Shown here: positions 27,857-35,816 of the stretch, piece after piece
How positions within the stretch are numbered: the first letter of the stretch is position 1
How the letters are laid out: the number at the start of each line of letters is the position of its first letter
The notes under the pieces: generated by a model
What the model was told of the DNA's origin: nothing
The model's database searches: none
The model's input: only the letters and a program-made list of their open reading frames with translations
Made by a program: the position numbers and the translations under genes
NCBI GenBank assembly: GCA_964597315.1
Contig: CAZQXD010000031.1
Coordinates: forward strand, 1-48,513
DNA from: CAZQXD01 sp964597315
Lineage (GTDB): Bacteria > Pseudomonadota > Gammaproteobacteria > Competibacterales > Competibacteraceae
DNA: 48,513 bases
Direction of reading: 5' to 3'

Positions 27857-27894
27857 GCCCGGGGGGGATAACCCGCCTCGCCGGATAGTCGCGG

Positions 27895-29319
27895 TTATAA
27901 GTGATCGGAGGCGAACTCCGCTAGCCGGGAGCGTTCACCCCGCAGCAGGGTGACATGTCCGCTATGGGGCCAGAGCTTGAAGCGGTCCACCACGTAGGTC
28001 AGCCCCGAGGTGGTTTCCGACAGGTACGGGGTATCGATCTGGGCGATATTGCCCAGGCAGATGACCTTGGTGCCGGGTCCGGCTCGGGTGACCAGGGTTT
28101 TCATCTGCTTGGAGGTCAGGTTCTGGGCCTCGTCGATAATCAGATACTTGTTCTGGAAGGTGCGGCCGCGCATGAAGTTCAGGGAGCGGATCTTGATGCG
28201 GCTGCTGAGCAGGTCCTGGGTGGCGGCCTGGCCCCAGGCGCCCCCTTCGCCGGTATGGGCTAAGACGTCCAGATTGTCCATCAGCGCCCCCATCCACGGG
28301 GTCATCTTCTCTTCCTCGGTGCCCGGTAGAAATCCGATGTCCTCACCCACCGGCACTGTCACCCGGGTCATGATGATCTCCCGATAGCGGTTGTGTTCCA
28401 GGGCCAGGGTCAGGCCGGCGGCCAGGGCCAGGAGGGTTTTGCCGGTGCCAGCGGCCCCTAGCAGGGTCACGAAGTCCACGGCGTCATCCAATAGTAGATT
28501 GAGGGCGAAGTTCTGTTCCCGGTTGCGGGCGGTGATGCCCCAAACGGCGTGGTTGGGGCTGCGGTAATCCCGGGTCAGCTCGATCACCGCGCCGCCAGCG
28601 TCCAACTGCCGGACCAGAAAATCGGGCTGAGTGTCGTCAGCCATGTACAGGCACAGGTTGGGAAACCAGGATGCGACCTCGGGGCCTTGTACCCGGTAGA
28701 AGGTCCGGCCCGATTCTTTCCAGGAGTCCACGTCCTTGCCATGGCTCTCCCAGAAGTCGGCGGGCAGTTCCCGGGTGCCTCCGTAGAGCAGGTTGACGTC
28801 GTCTAACACCTGATCGTTGTGGTAGTCCTCGGCGTGGATGCCCAGGATGGTGGCCTTGATGCGCAGGTTGATGTCTTTGGACACCAGGGTGACCGAGGTG
28901 TGGGGATGGGCCTGGCGCAAGGCCATGGCCACGCTGAGAATGTCATTATCGGGGTTATTGCCGGGCAAGGTGTCGGGCAACATATTGGGAATTGGCCGGG
29001 TCTGGAAGAACAGCCGCCCGGCGCCGGGTTGGCCGTGACGGCCGTTGGGGTTGGGGTCCTGGGTGGCGGGCAGGGGCAAGCCCTGATCGATTTCCTCCTT
29101 GGCGGCCTGCATCATCAGTTCATCCAGAAAGCGGCTGACCTGACGGACGTTGTGGGCCACCTCGGACATGCCTTTCTTGGAACGGTCCAGTTCCTCTAGC
29201 ACCATCATGGGGAGATGAATGTCGTGTTCCTTGAAGCGAAACAGGGCGGTGGGGTCATGCATCAGGACATTAGTGTCTAGGACGAAAATGCGCTTGCCGT
29301 AAGTGGTCACTGGGCTCAT
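27895..29319 (-). CDS. PIN domain plus PhoH-type ATPase (PhoH2 family)
   Basis: A 474-aa protein. The N-terminal PIN domain shows its acidic residues in FVLDTNVLMHD (residues ~12-22), VLEELD, DNDILSVA and LVSKDINLRIKA. The C-terminal PhoH domain shows Walker A GAAGTGKT, the PhoH signature region with TRVTVPVGEDIGFLPG, and Walker B YLIIDEAQN. Proteins of this build are RNA helicase/ribonuclease toxins-like ATPases (PhoH2), and the stand-alone form is common in gammaproteobacteria. It lies 36 bp downstream of bcp on the same strand and is probably cotranscribed with gcvR and bcp. It converges with the eCIS operon: only 38 bp lie between the two stop codons, and I see no convincing terminator there. 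Confidence 0.9.
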   Translation of the reverse strand: MSPVTTYGKRIFVLDTNVLMHDPTALFRFKEHDIHLPMMVLEELDRSKKGMSEVAHNVRQVSRFLDELMMQAAKEEIDQGLPLPATQDPNPNGRHGQPGAGRLFFQTRPIPNMLPDTLPGNNPDNDILSVAMALRQAHPHTSVTLVSKDINLRIKATILGIHAEDYHNDQVLDDVNLLYGGTRELPADFWESHGKDVDSWKESGRTFYRVQGPEVASWFPNLCLYMADDTQPDFLVRQLDAGGAVIELTRDYRSPNHAVWGITARNREQNFALNLLLDDAVDFVTLLGAAGTGKTLLALAAGLTLALEHNRYREIIMTRVTVPVGEDIGFLPGTEEEKMTPWMGALMDNLDVLAHTGEGGAWGQAATQDLLSSRIKIRSLNFMRGRTFQNKYLIIDEAQNLTSKQMKTLVTRAGPGTKVICLGNIAQIDTPYLSETTSGLTYVVDRFKLWPHSGHVTLLRGERSRLAEFASDHL

Positions 29320-29355
29320 GGGGTGATCTAGGCCGGAGGTTGGTTTAAGACAGTT

Positions 29356-29823
29356 TCACAGTGTCCGCGTCGCTTCCAGAACGTCATCGGCATGGCCGGC
29401 CACCTTGACCTTGCGCCATTCCCGGCGCAGTACGCCGGTTTTGTCGATTAGAAACGTGCTGCGCTCCACCCCCAGGTATTCTCTGCCGTAGTTTTTTTTG
29501 AGTTTGATGACGTCGAACTGTCGGCACAGGGTTTCGTCAGGGTCCGAGAGCAGCGGGAAGGGCAGGTCGTGCTTGGTCTGGAAATTGGCGTGGCTTTTGA
29601 GGCTGTCCCGGGATACGCCCAGGATCACCGTATCCAGTTCGGCGAACTGTCGCAGCCGGTCCCGGAACTGGCGGGCCTGGTCGGTGCAGCCGGGGGTATT
29701 GTCTTTGGGATAAAAATACAGGACGACGTTGTGGCCCTGTAGCTCACTGAGGCGGATGCTGTCGCCGCCGCTGGCGGTGGCTTCAAAATCCGTCACCGGT
29801 TGGCCGACGGCGGGTGGGGTCAT
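29356..29823 (-). CDS. bcp: Thioredoxin-dependent thiol peroxidase (Bcp/PrxQ)
   Basis: A 155-aa peroxiredoxin of normal Bcp length. It reduces hydrogen peroxide and organic hydroperoxides in the cytoplasm. The peroxidatic site is in YFYPKDNTPGCT with Cys46. In E. coli Bcp the position five residues later is a second Cys; here it is Arg51, so the usual alpha2 resolving Cys is missing. The only other Cys is Cys100 (ETLCRQF). The enzyme may therefore work by a 1-Cys mechanism or form a mixed disulfide. It sits 24 bp after gcvR, the same order as in E. coli (gcvR-bcp), next to divergent dapA. Confidence 0.93.
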   Translation of the reverse strand: MTPPAVGQPVTDFEATASGGDSIRLSELQGHNVVLYFYPKDNTPGCTDQARQFRDRLRQFAELDTVILGVSRDSLKSHANFQTKHDLPFPLLSDPDETLCRQFDVIKLKKNYGREYLGVERSTFLIDKTGVLRREWRKVKVAGHADDVLEATRTL

Positions 29824-29847
29824 GGGATTGTTTCTCCAGGGTGTGGT

Positions 29848-30378
29848 TTAGCCTTTCATCGGCTCCATGACCGCATCCAGGTTCCGTTCATCGCAGAAAT
29901 CCATGAACTCTTCCCGCAGCATGGCGATATGCATGGTGGCCGGAATGCCGATGGCCATGTTCACCGAAAACATGGGGGTGCCGGTGTGGGGGGCGTTGTA
30001 GCGCCGGGTCGCCATATCCTCAATATTGATGGAGCGGTCGGCGAAGAAGTTCGCCAGGCCATGGACGATGCCCGGTTGGTCCAGGGCGATGACTTCCACG
30101 GCATAGGGCAGGATATCGGCTTTGGGCTTGTGGCTTTCGGTGCGTTTAGTGGTGAAGGTCATGCCTAGGGGCTGGCCCAGGCGTTGCACTTGCAACTCTA
30201 ACTTGGCCAGAGTGTTCCAGTTGCCGTGCACCAACATGGCGATGGCGAACTCGCCGCCTAGCACCGTCATGCGGCTATCGACGATATTGCAACCGCATTC
30301 TAGGATGGTGCGGGACAACTCGTTGACCAGGCCGGGACGATCTTCCCCGAGCGCGGAAACAACCAGATAGTTCTTCAC
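29848..30378 (-). CDS. gcvR: Glycine cleavage system transcriptional repressor GcvR (two ACT domains)
   Basis: The protein reads VKNYLVVSALGEDRPGLVNE, then a second ACT unit starting YAVEVIALDQPGIVHGLANF, the two-ACT layout of GcvR. GcvR binds glycine and holds the activator GcvA in a repressing form. I chose GTG at 30376-30378 (176 aa) because family members begin only a few residues before the YLV strand and because it leaves about 160 bp for divergent promoters with dapA. The frame stays open to 30540, and an in-frame ATG at 30436-30438 (196 aa) is a real alternative; neither start has a strong ribosome site. It leads a probable gcvR-bcp-phoH2 operon. Confidence 0.82.
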   Translation of the reverse strand: MKNYLVVSALGEDRPGLVNELSRTILECGCNIVDSRMTVLGGEFAIAMLVHGNWNTLAKLELQVQRLGQPLGMTFTTKRTESHKPKADILPYAVEVIALDQPGIVHGLANFFADRSINIEDMATRRYNAPHTGTPMFSVNMAIGIPATMHIAMLREEFMDFCDERNLDAVMEPMKG

Positions 30379-30485
30379 GGAGGAATTGTCCAATGGAATA
30401 AGTAACGAGGCGAGCCGATTTTTGCGCCCAGTGTACATGTCTCCCACGGGGGTGCAAACCGCATGCCCGCCAACCCGGTCGGTGC

Positions 30486-30514
30486 TTGTCAACCCGGTTG
30501 CGCGCACGTACCAT
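30486..30514 (+). promoter_or_regulatory. Putative sigma70 promoter of dapA operon
   Basis: TTGTCA at 30486-30491 and TACCAT at 30509-30514 are separated by 17 bp, a good sigma70 layout. Transcription would start near 30521, about 20 bases before the dapA ATG and just ahead of its AGGAGG site. The region also lies between divergent gcvR and dapA. Assigned by eye only. Confidence 0.45.
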
Positions 30515-30542
30515 TCCGCGATTGCTTGATGAGGAGGCAACT

Positions 30543-31418
30543 ATGTTCCACGGCAGCATGGTGGCGCTGGTTACACCCATGGCGGTGGACGGCAGCCTGG
30601 ATTTCGACGCCCTGGGGCGACTGGTCGAGTTTCATATTGAAAATGGCGTCGACGCCATCGTGTCCGTGGGCACCACCGGTGAGTCCGCCACCATCGACTT
30701 CGAGGAGCATGGCGTAGTTATTCGCCGCACCATTGATCTAGTCAAGGGTCGGGTGCCGGTGATCGCTGGCACCGGCGCCAATTCCACTAGCGAGGCCATC
30801 CACCTGACCCGCGTTGCTATGAAGGCCGGGTCCGATGCCTGCCTGCTGGTGACGCCCTATTACAACAAGCCCACCCAGGAGGGCCTGTTCCGGCATTTTC
30901 AGACCATCGCCGAGACAGTGCCCATTCCGCAGATTCTTTATAATGTGCCTGGGCGCACAGCCTGCGACATGCTGCCGGAGACGGTGGCCCGGCTGGCCGA
31001 CATTCCCAATATCGTTGGCATCAAGGAGGCCAGCGGCAGCCTGGATCGGGTCAAGGAACTGGTGGCCCTCTGCGGCGGCCGCATTGATATTTTCAGTGGC
31101 GACGATGATCTGGGCTGCGAGTGCATCTTACACGGCGCCAAGGGAGTGATTTCGGTGACCGCCAACGTCGCCCCCCGGCTGATGCACCAGATGTGCGCCG
31201 CCGCCCTGGCCGGTGATCGAACCCAGGCCACGGAACTGGATAATCGGATGAGGAGCCTGCACCAGGCCCTGTTTTTGGAGTCCAACCCTATTCCGGTCAA
31301 GTGGGCGGTGGCCGAGCTGGGTCTGATTCCACCGGGCATCCGCCTGCCCCTGACGCCACTATCGGAACATCATCACGGGGCCGTGCGCCAAGCCATGGCG
31401 CAGGCGGGAGTACTATGA
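30543..31418 (+). CDS. dapA: 4-hydroxy-tetrahydrodipicolinate synthase
   Basis: A 291-aa enzyme that condenses pyruvate with aspartate semialdehyde, the first committed step to diaminopimelate and lysine. The ATG at 30543 has a perfect AGGAGG at 30532-30537; the frame is open upstream but no other start has such a site. Active-site residues are all in place: Thr44-Thr45 (GTTGES), Tyr107 (TPYYNKP), Tyr133 and Arg138 (YNVPGR) and the Schiff-base Lys161 (GIKEASG). It heads a long operon and overlaps bamC by 4 bp (ATGA), the same dapA-bamC link as in E. coli. Confidence 0.97.
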   Translation: MFHGSMVALVTPMAVDGSLDFDALGRLVEFHIENGVDAIVSVGTTGESATIDFEEHGVVIRRTIDLVKGRVPVIAGTGANSTSEAIHLTRVAMKAGSDACLLVTPYYNKPTQEGLFRHFQTIAETVPIPQILYNVPGRTACDMLPETVARLADIPNIVGIKEASGSLDRVKELVALCGGRIDIFSGDDDLGCECILHGAKGVISVTANVAPRLMHQMCAAALAGDRTQATELDNRMRSLHQALFLESNPIPVKWAVAELGLIPPGIRLPLTPLSEHHHGAVRQAMAQAGVL

Positions 31419-32557
31419 ACCGAAACATCCGTTGCCTATCCCATGGCGTTGCCTTGATTGCCGTCGGCCTACTGACAGCCTGCACCACCGACAGCCTGAT
31501 TCCCGACCGTCGCCCGGACTATCGTCAGAGCCGGGTGCAAACGCCCTTGGAACTGCCCCCGGATCTGACCACCTCAACCCGGGACGAAAGCCTGCGGGTG
31601 CCGGATCTAGACCCGGGCGGCACCGCCACCCTGTCTGCCTATGACCAGGAGCGCGGTCCCGATGGTCGGGCAGTGGCCATCGATGAACCGGTGCTGGCCA
31701 GCCCTGAGGGCATGACGATCCGCCGCGACGGCGAGCGCCGTTGGTTGGTTATTCAGTCCGAACCCGACCGGCTATGGGAAAAGTTCAAGGATTTCTGGAC
31801 CAACGCCGGTTTCGAGTTGAAACGCGCCGACCCGCGCTTGGGCATCATGGAAACCCAGTGGGCGGAAAACCGCGCCGACATTCCCAAGAGTCTGATTCGC
31901 TCCCTGCTCAGCAAAGCCATTGAGTTCGCCTATGCCGCGCCCACCCGGGACAAATTCCGAATGCGCCTGGAACGGGTGGAGACCGGCACCGAGGTGTATA
32001 TCACCCACTACGGCGTGGAGGAGGTGGTCCGGGGCGAGGGTCGCCAGTCCACCGACGTACTGTGGCAGCCGCGTCCTTCCGACCCCGAACTGGAAGCCGA
32101 GATGCTGCGCCGGATGATGGTCTATCTGGGCGCTTCCGAGCAGCAGGCCGAAGTCCAGGTGGCTAAAGCCGAGACGCCTCGGGAGGTGCGCGCCCGGCGC
32201 CTGGATCTCAGCGAAGGGGTCAACGCCCTGTTGGTGGCTGAGCCTTATCCTCGGGCCTGGCGTCTGATTGGCCTGGCCCTGGACGGCACCGGCTTCGTGG
32301 TGGAGGACCAGAACCGCTCCCAGGGCCTGTATGTGGTGGAATATAACGATCCCCGGGATGAAATCAGCGAGCAGGGCTGGCTTTCCCAGTTGGCCTTCTG
32401 GAAGGACAACAAGCCCAAGCAGGGCAGCCGCTATCATTTGCGGGTGGGTGATCGGGGCGATCAGTCCTTGGTGATGGTCTACTCGGCCCAGGGGCAGCCG
32501 GATACCTCGGCCACCGCCCAACGGCTGCTGGATACCCTGCTGGCGACCCTCAAGTAA
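31415..32557 (+). CDS. bamC: Outer membrane protein assembly factor BamC (lipoprotein)
   Basis: A 380-aa lipoprotein, slightly longer than E. coli BamC (344 aa). The signal peptide ends in a lipobox LLTAC with lipidated Cys23. The next region (PDYRQSRVQTPLELPPDLTT) is the unstructured segment that contacts BamD in the family. Two helix-grip domains follow (RRWLVIQSEPDRLWEKFKDF near residue 110 and YPRAWRLIGLALDGTGFVVE near residue 280). It is an accessory part of the BAM complex that inserts beta-barrel proteins into the outer membrane. It overlaps the dapA stop by 4 bp, and 63 bp separate it from mutL. Confidence 0.93.
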   Translation: MNRNIRCLSHGVALIAVGLLTACTTDSLIPDRRPDYRQSRVQTPLELPPDLTTSTRDESLRVPDLDPGGTATLSAYDQERGPDGRAVAIDEPVLASPEGMTIRRDGERRWLVIQSEPDRLWEKFKDFWTNAGFELKRADPRLGIMETQWAENRADIPKSLIRSLLSKAIEFAYAAPTRDKFRMRLERVETGTEVYITHYGVEEVVRGEGRQSTDVLWQPRPSDPELEAEMLRRMMVYLGASEQQAEVQVAKAETPREVRARRLDLSEGVNALLVAEPYPRAWRLIGLALDGTGFVVEDQNRSQGLYVVEYNDPRDEISEQGWLSQLAFWKDNKPKQGSRYHLRVGDRGDQSLVMVYSAQGQPDTSATAQRLLDTLLATLK

Positions 32558-32620
32558 GGTCAGCGCCCGGTCCAGACGGCGGCTAAGGGTCGCCGTCGGA
32601 TCGACCGGATCGGTTTGTTT

Positions 32621-34447
32621 ATGCGTATACAGCAATTACCACCCCAATTGGTCAACCAAATTGCCGCCGGCGAGGTGGTGGAGCGGCCGGCCTCGGTGGT
32701 CAAGGAACTGCTGGAAAACAGCCTGGATGCCGGGGCTGACCGCATCGAGGTGGAGGTGGAGCAGGGTGGGGCCAAACTGATCCGGGTTCGTGACAATGGC
32801 CGGGGTATTCACCGGGATGATCTGGGATTGGCCTTGACCAGCCACGCCACCAGCAAGATCGCCAGTTTCAACGATCTGGAGCGGGTGTCCACCCTGGGGT
32901 TTCGGGGCGAGGCCCTGCCCAGCATCGCCGCAGTTTCCCGTTTAAGCCTGATATCCCGCACCGCCGATCAGCCCAATGCCTGGAAAGTCCAAGGCGACGG
33001 GCGGGATGTCTGTCGGGAACCGGCGCCCGCCGCCCACCCCCGTGGCACCACCGTTGAAGCCCGCGACTTGTTTTTCAACACCCCGGGACGGCGCAAGTTT
33101 TTGCGTAGCGAGCGCACCGAATTCGGCCATTTAGAGGGCGTTATCCGTCGGCTGGCCCTGAGCCGCTTCGATGTGGCCTTCGAGCTGCGCCATAACCAGC
33201 GCCCGGTGGCCTTGCTCAGGCCAGGACAAGCCCGCGCCGAGCAGGAGCGGCGACTGGCCGAGCTTTGTGGCCGGGCGTTTCTGGACAGTGCGGTGTTTCT
33301 GGAACAGGCCGCCGCTAGGCTGCGGCTGTGGGGTTGGATTGCCCTACCCACATTTTCCCGGAGCCAGACGGATTTGCAGTTTTTCTTCGTCAACGGCCGC
33401 ATGGTGCGCGACAAACTGGCCTCCCACGCGGTTCGTCAGGCTTATCAAGATGTTCTTTATCATGGCCGCCATCCCGCCTTTGTGTTGTATCTGGAGTTGG
33501 ACCCGACCCTGGTGGACGTCAACGCCCACCCAGCCAAGCACGAGGTCCGCTTTCGGGAGTCGCGGCTGGTCCATGATTTTTTGTTCCGCACCCTCCATGA
33601 GGTGCTAGCTGCTGTCCGGCCTGGCGAGGCCCGGCCTGGCGAGGCCCGGCCTGGCGCGGCCCGGCCTGGCGAGGCCCGGCCTGGCGCGGCGGCGCTCCCG
33701 TCCGCTGCTATTGCTCCAAGCCCTCGGGCCAACGCCATGCCCCGCGCCCAACAGGCCATGCCCCTGGCGGTGGCCGAACAAATGGCCGGATACGCCGCCT
33801 TGCATCCGCAACCCGGCGACGGCGGATTACCTATACCCGAGCCGACCACGCCGGAATCCCAAATCCCGCCCTTGGGTTATGCTCTGGCCCAGCTTCAGGG
33901 GGTGTATATCCTGGCGGAGAATGCCGCCGGTCTGGTGCTGGTGGATATGCATGCCGCCCATGAACGTATTACCTACGAGCGGCTCAAGACCGGCTTGCGC
34001 CAGGACGGCATTCGCGGTCAGCCCTTGTTGGTGCCCCTGACCCTGGCCGTGAGTCACCGGGAGGCTGAGCAGGTGGACGCCTATGGCGCGGTATTCGCCG
34101 ACCTTGGGCTGGAAGTGGCTGCCATCGGCCCGGAGCAGGTGGTGGTGCGCCAGATACCGGTGCTGTTGGCCGGGGCCGATGTGGAAAAACTGGTTAGGGA
34201 TGTATTAGCCGATGTGTTGGCTCATGGCGACAGCGCCCGGGTCCGGGAGGCCATAAACGAGGTGCTGGCCACCATGGCCTGTCACGGTTCGGTGCGGGCC
34301 AACCGTCGGCTGACCCGGGACGAGATGAATGCTCTATTGCGGGATATGGAAAGCACCGAGCGGAGCAGCCAGTGCAATCACGGTCGGCCCACCTGGGTCC
34401 AGTTGGGCATGGACGAGTTGGACAAACTATTCATGCGAGGACGCTGA
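32621..34447 (+). CDS. mutL: DNA mismatch repair protein MutL
   Basis: A 608-aa protein starting at ATG 32621. GHKL ATPase motifs are complete: NQIAAGEVVERPASVVKELL, ENSLDAGA, DNGRGI, TLGFRGEALPSI and GTTVEARDLFFNTPGRRKF. The linker after about residue 330 contains a five-fold RPGEA/RPGAA repeat. The C-terminal dimerisation domain has DMHAAHERITYE, ACHGSVRANR and CNHGRP, the motifs of MutL proteins with latent endonuclease activity, as in Pseudomonas, unlike E. coli MutL. This suggests mismatch repair that does not need MutH and Dam. It lies 6 bp upstream of miaA in the usual mutL-miaA-hfq order. Confidence 0.97.
   Translation: MRIQQLPPQLVNQIAAGEVVERPASVVKELLENSLDAGADRIEVEVEQGGAKLIRVRDNGRGIHRDDLGLALTSHATSKIASFNDLERVSTLGFRGEALPSIAAVSRLSLISRTADQPNAWKVQGDGRDVCREPAPAAHPRGTTVEARDLFFNTPGRRKFLRSERTEFGHLEGVIRRLALSRFDVAFELRHNQRPVALLRPGQARAEQERRLAELCGRAFLDSAVFLEQAAARLRLWGWIALPTFSRSQTDLQFFFVNGRMVRDKLASHAVRQAYQDVLYHGRHPAFVLYLELDPTLVDVNAHPAKHEVRFRESRLVHDFLFRTLHEVLAAVRPGEARPGEARPGAARPGEARPGAAALPSAAIAPSPRANAMPRAQQAMPLAVAEQMAGYAALHPQPGDGGLPIPEPTTPESQIPPLGYALAQLQGVYILAENAAGLVLVDMHAAHERITYERLKTGLRQDGIRGQPLLVPLTLAVSHREAEQVDAYGAVFADLGLEVAAIGPEQVVVRQIPVLLAGADVEKLVRDVLADVLAHGDSARVREAINEVLATMACHGSVRANRRLTRDEMNALLRDMESTERSSQCNHGRPTWVQLGMDELDKLFMRGR
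33616..33690 (+). repeat. Five 15-bp tandem repeats in the mutL linker
   Basis: Five units of CCGGCCTGGCGAGGC, with G-to-C (GAG to GCG) change in units 3 and 5, run from 33616 to 33690. They encode RPGEA, RPGEA, RPGAA, RPGEA, RPGAA. Because the unit is 15 bp, slippage changes linker length by five residues without a frameshift. Confidence 0.95.
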
Positions 34448-34453
34448 GCCGCC

Positions 34454-35407
34454 ATGGCCGATGCCGATTCGCGTCCTTGGGCGGTGCTGATTATGGGGCC
34501 GACCGCTTCCGGTAAAACCGACCTGGCGGTGGAATTGGTGCGGCGGTTGCCGGTTGATATCATCAGTGTGGATTCGGCCATGGTCTATCGGGGCCTGGAC
34601 ATCGGCGCCGCCAAGCCCGACCCACATACCCTGGCGGTGGCGCCCCATCGACTCATTGATATCCTCGATCCGGTCGATGCCTATTCCGCAGGCCGGTTTC
34701 GAAAAGACGCCCTGGCAGCCATGGCGGAGAGCGTGGACGCCGAGCGGATACCTTTATTGGTGGGCGGCACCATGCTGTATTTTCGGGCCTTGTTGCGGGG
34801 CCTGGCAGAATTACCCCAGGCGGACCCGGCCCTGCGCTCCCGTCTGGAAGCCGAGCGAGCAGCCCTAGGCACGGCTGCCTTGCATGACCAACTACGGCGC
34901 GTTGATCCCCTGGCCGCCGCCCGTATCCATCCCAATGACCCCCAGCGCATCCAACGCGCCTTGGAAGTGTTCGAACTAACCGGTCAGCCCCTTTCCGAAC
35001 GCCTGGCCCAGGATGGGGTAACACCGTTTCCCTATCGGGTCATCAAGCTGATCTTGGCGCCGACTGATCGGCCTGTTTTGCACCGGCGGATCGAGCAGCG
35101 TTTTCAGGAAATGTTGGAACAGGGTTTTGTGGCGGAGGTCGAAAGATTGCGCGCCCGGGGGGATCTGGGTTTGGATAAACCTGCCATGCGCGCGGTGGGC
35201 TACCGGCAGGTGTGGGAGTATCTCGATGGCTTGACAGACCACCCCGCCATGGTGCGCCGTAGCGTGGTGGCCACTCGGCGCTTCGCCAAGCGCCAATTGA
35301 CCTGGTTGCGCGCCGAAACCGGGGCCGTGTGGCAGGATAGCCTGGCGCCTGGTTTATTGGATAGGGTTCTTGCAAAATTGGAGGCAATTCGGGTGCGTGG
35401 GAATTGA
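34454..35407 (+). CDS. miaA: tRNA dimethylallyltransferase MiaA
   Basis: A 317-aa enzyme that transfers the dimethylallyl group to A37 of tRNAs that read codons starting with U. The ATP/diphosphate-binding loop GPTASGKT is at residues 15-22. DSAMVYRGLDIGAAKP follows, with the conserved Asp-Ser and Tyr-Arg; most homologues have DS-Q-VYR, here Met-Val, a mild change. Further marks are PHRLIDILDP, the YSAGRF motif, LLVGGTMLYFRAL and the late AVGYRQVWEYL. ATG 34454 is 6 bp after mutL with GAGGA at 34437-34441. hfq follows after 119 bp. Confidence 0.96.
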   Translation: MADADSRPWAVLIMGPTASGKTDLAVELVRRLPVDIISVDSAMVYRGLDIGAAKPDPHTLAVAPHRLIDILDPVDAYSAGRFRKDALAAMAESVDAERIPLLVGGTMLYFRALLRGLAELPQADPALRSRLEAERAALGTAALHDQLRRVDPLAAARIHPNDPQRIQRALEVFELTGQPLSERLAQDGVTPFPYRVIKLILAPTDRPVLHRRIEQRFQEMLEQGFVAEVERLRARGDLGLDKPAMRAVGYRQVWEYLDGLTDHPAMVRRSVVATRRFAKRQLTWLRAETGAVWQDSLAPGLLDRVLAKLEAIRVRGN

Positions 35408-35435
35408 AATATCGGACGCCACCGGACAGGGCGTA

Positions 35436-35444
35436 TGCTACAAT
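35436..35444 (+). promoter_or_regulatory. Putative extended -10 promoter of hfq
   Basis: TGCTACAAT at 35436-35444 is an extended -10 element; no clear -35 is seen 17 bp upstream. Start of transcription would be near 35451, leaving an AT-rich leader of about 75 bases before hfq. In other gammaproteobacteria hfq also has its own promoters inside the operon. Confidence 0.4.
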
Positions 35445-35526
35445 CTTTTCGCCACTTGGCTTGAGTAGGTTTTGTTTTTCAACAAAATTTTAACGCACAC
35501 AATAAATGTTAAGGGAGACTCTGTTT

Positions 35527-35775
35527 ATGGCAAAAGGCCATTCGCTCCAGGAGCCTTTTTTGAACGCGCTACGGAAGGAGCGCATCCCGGTTTCGATTTA
35601 TCTTGTAAACGGAATCAAGCTGCAAGGCCAAATCGAGTCCTTTGATCAATTCGTTGTTTTGCTGAAAAACAGCGTCAGTCAAATGATCTATAAGCATGCT
35701 ATTTCCACGGTGGTGCCATCGCGCAATGTGCGGCTGCATCTGGCCGAGGAGGGCGGTGAGGGTGAGAACTCCTAA
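35527..35775 (+). CDS. hfq: RNA chaperone Hfq
   Basis: An 82-aa Sm-like protein that pairs small RNAs with mRNAs as a hexamer. The start at ATG 35527 gives MAKGHSLQEPFLNALRKERI and has AAGGGAG at 35511-35517; an upstream in-frame ATG at 35506 lacks this and would add seven residues that the family does not have. Sm1 (VSIYLVNGIKLQGQIESFDQ) and Sm2 (YKHAISTVVPSR) are intact, including the proximal-face Gln8, Phe42-like FDQF and the YKH motif. The C-terminal tail after residue 68 is short (HLAEEGGEGENS). hflX follows after 41 bp. Confidence 0.97.
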   Translation: MAKGHSLQEPFLNALRKERIPVSIYLVNGIKLQGQIESFDQFVVLLKNSVSQMIYKHAISTVVPSRNVRLHLAEEGGEGENS

Positions 35776-35816
35776 TACCATTAAGAAAATGAGCATGCGG
35801 AAGGAGGTAACACCGT

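Noticed and set aside
27857..27894. Terminator between the convergent toxin and phoH2 genes
   Set aside because: Only a weak ATAACC/GGTTAT pairing is seen, too poor to call.
28010..29199. Plus-strand frames opposite phoH2
   Set aside because: They mirror a clear PIN-PhoH gene on the minus strand and have no motif.
30438..30540. Longer GcvR start at 30540
   Set aside because: It would leave 2 bp between divergent genes and add about 50 residues that the family lacks.
32575..32597. GACGGCG/CGCCGTC inverted repeat between bamC and mutL as terminator
   Set aside because: No T run follows the stem; the operon very likely continues into mutL.
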